Shown here: in pieces, positions 7,315 through 8,026 of the stretch
Layout: every line of letters starts with the position of its first letter
Position numbering within the stretch: the first letter of the stretch is position 1
Assembly (NCBI GenBank): GCA_030824175.1
Contig: JAVBYH010000020.1
Coordinates: 1 to 8,026, forward strand
Direction: 5' to 3'
Origin: Bacteroidota bacterium
GTDB taxonomy: Bacteria > Bacteroidota > Ignavibacteria > UBA10030 > UBA8401
DNA length: 8,026 nucleotides
Notes under the pieces: model-generated
What the model was told of the DNA's origin: nothing
The model's input: the letters and a program-made list of their open reading frames with translations, nothing else
The model's database searches: none
Position numbers and translations under genes: made by a program

Positions 7315-8026
7315 ATGAAACGAATATTCACAATGCTTGTTGTTGTACTTTTCGGTTTGGGTGCTGCAAACGCCCAGGTTGAAATTTACAAACGCACGCT
7401 TATTAACGTGCCTGCTATCGAACCGTCAGGATTCGGCAATTTTGTTGCCGGTGTCGATCTTGATGGCGATGGCAAACAGGAAGTCTATGCCGTTAATACG
7501 AATTGGGCAGAAGGACCGGAAGAACTCATTCCCCGCATCGTCAAATTCGAACGTAACGCAACAGGCGGTTGGGACAATGTCTGGAGCACACGGCTCTCGA
7601 TATCGTTGCAAAACACGTGGCCGACGTTATGCGTTGCCGACCTCGACGGCGACGGCAGGAAAGAAATCGTCTGGGGTGTGGTAAACTCAACAGACGCCAC
7701 GACGAACCCGAATCCGTCCCGCGTCTACGCCTTCGAGACAAAAGGCGACGGCAGCGACATCATGGGCGTTCCGGACGGTGCGACGGCATACAAGGCCAAC
7801 ACCGCATGGACGATGACGACAACCGCCATGGCCAACATCCGTCCCTTCAAAATGCAGGCATGGGATTTCGACCATGACGGCAAGTCGGAACTCGTCTTCA
7901 GCGATCGCGCGAACAGCGTTTACCGCTTCGGCGTGATCGGCGTGAACGCTGTGCCGAATTCCGGCGACACGACGGGCGTCGTGTGGTCGTACAAGTACGA
8001 AGGAAAAGTCGGCGCCGCAGGCATCC
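7315..8026 (+). CDS. Secreted FG-GAP/VCBS-type repeat protein, 3'-truncated by the window edge
   Basis: 237 codons are visible with no stop. Residues 1-20 form a signal peptide (MKRIF, hydrophobic core, ANA) followed by Gln21. Three calcium-loop motifs follow: DLDGDGKQE (48-56), DLDGDGRKE (109-117) and DFDHDGKSE (184-192), each followed by a hydrophobic strand such as VYAV, IVWGV or LVFSD. Their spacing of 61 and 75 residues fits blades of an integrin-alpha-like beta-propeller (FG-GAP/VCBS). Such proteins are exported, and in this phylum often end in a T9SS sorting domain, which would lie beyond the window. The start is set by AGGAG 7 nt upstream. Codon choice differs from the upstream genes: codons TCA (38, 125) and TTA (105) appear here but are absent from nearly all of the large secreted-protein gene. 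The 138-nt gap suggests a separate transcript. Ligand or enzymatic role unknown. Confidence 0.85.
   Translation, partial: MKRIFTMLVVVLFGLGAANAQVEIYKRTLINVPAIEPSGFGNFVAGVDLDGDGKQEVYAVNTNWAEGPEELIPRIVKFERNATGGWDNVWSTRLSISLQNTWPTLCVADLDGDGRKEIVWGVVNSTDATTNPNPSRVYAFETKGDGSDIMGVPDGATAYKANTAWTMTTTAMANIRPFKMQAWDFDHDGKSELVFSDRANSVYRFGVIGVNAVPNSGDTTGVVWSYKYEGKVGAAGI

Noticed and set aside
7337..7684. 115-codon ORF in another frame at the start of the last gene
   Set aside because: It overlaps the frame starting at 7315, which has a signal peptide, a ribosome site and three calcium-loop repeats and stays open to the window end.

Overview
The window shows one strand of co-oriented envelope genes from a bacterium of the FCB superphylum (Bacteroidota/Chlorobiota/Ignavibacteria and relatives). 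Four observations point there: a TonB-dependent receptor of the large FCB type, a PorV/PorQ-family outer-membrane barrel, a secreted protein with a type IX secretion (T9SS)-like C-terminal domain, and signal peptides that all place Gln right after the predicted cleavage site. Clear Shine-Dalgarno sequences before all three visible starts, together with GC-rich coding sequence, fit an Ignavibacteria/Chlorobi-like or related lineage better than classical Bacteroidia. The lineage is an inference; no rRNA or marker gene is present.

Layout: (1) bases 2-2305 are the 3' part of a TonB-dependent receptor gene, starting inside the plug domain. (2) After 49 nt, 2355-6143 encodes a 1262-residue secreted protein with Asp-rich calcium-loop-like motifs, a fibronectin-III-like domain, an EF-hand-like loop and a T9SS-like C-terminal domain. 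(3) After only 19 nt, 6163-7176 encodes a 337-residue PorV/PorQ-type barrel. (4) A 138-nt AT-rich gap (7177-7314), which may hold a promoter and an RBS hairpin, leads to 7315-8026, the 5' part of a secreted FG-GAP/VCBS-type beta-propeller protein that runs off the window.

The first three genes look like one operon. A plausible model is that the large protein is exported across the outer membrane through its C-terminal domain, with the PorV-like barrel as export or attachment partner, and works at the cell surface with the TonB-dependent receptor. The fourth gene may be another surface protein in its own transcript. The substrate is not readable from the sequence. No mobile element, CRISPR array, tRNA or rRNA was seen.
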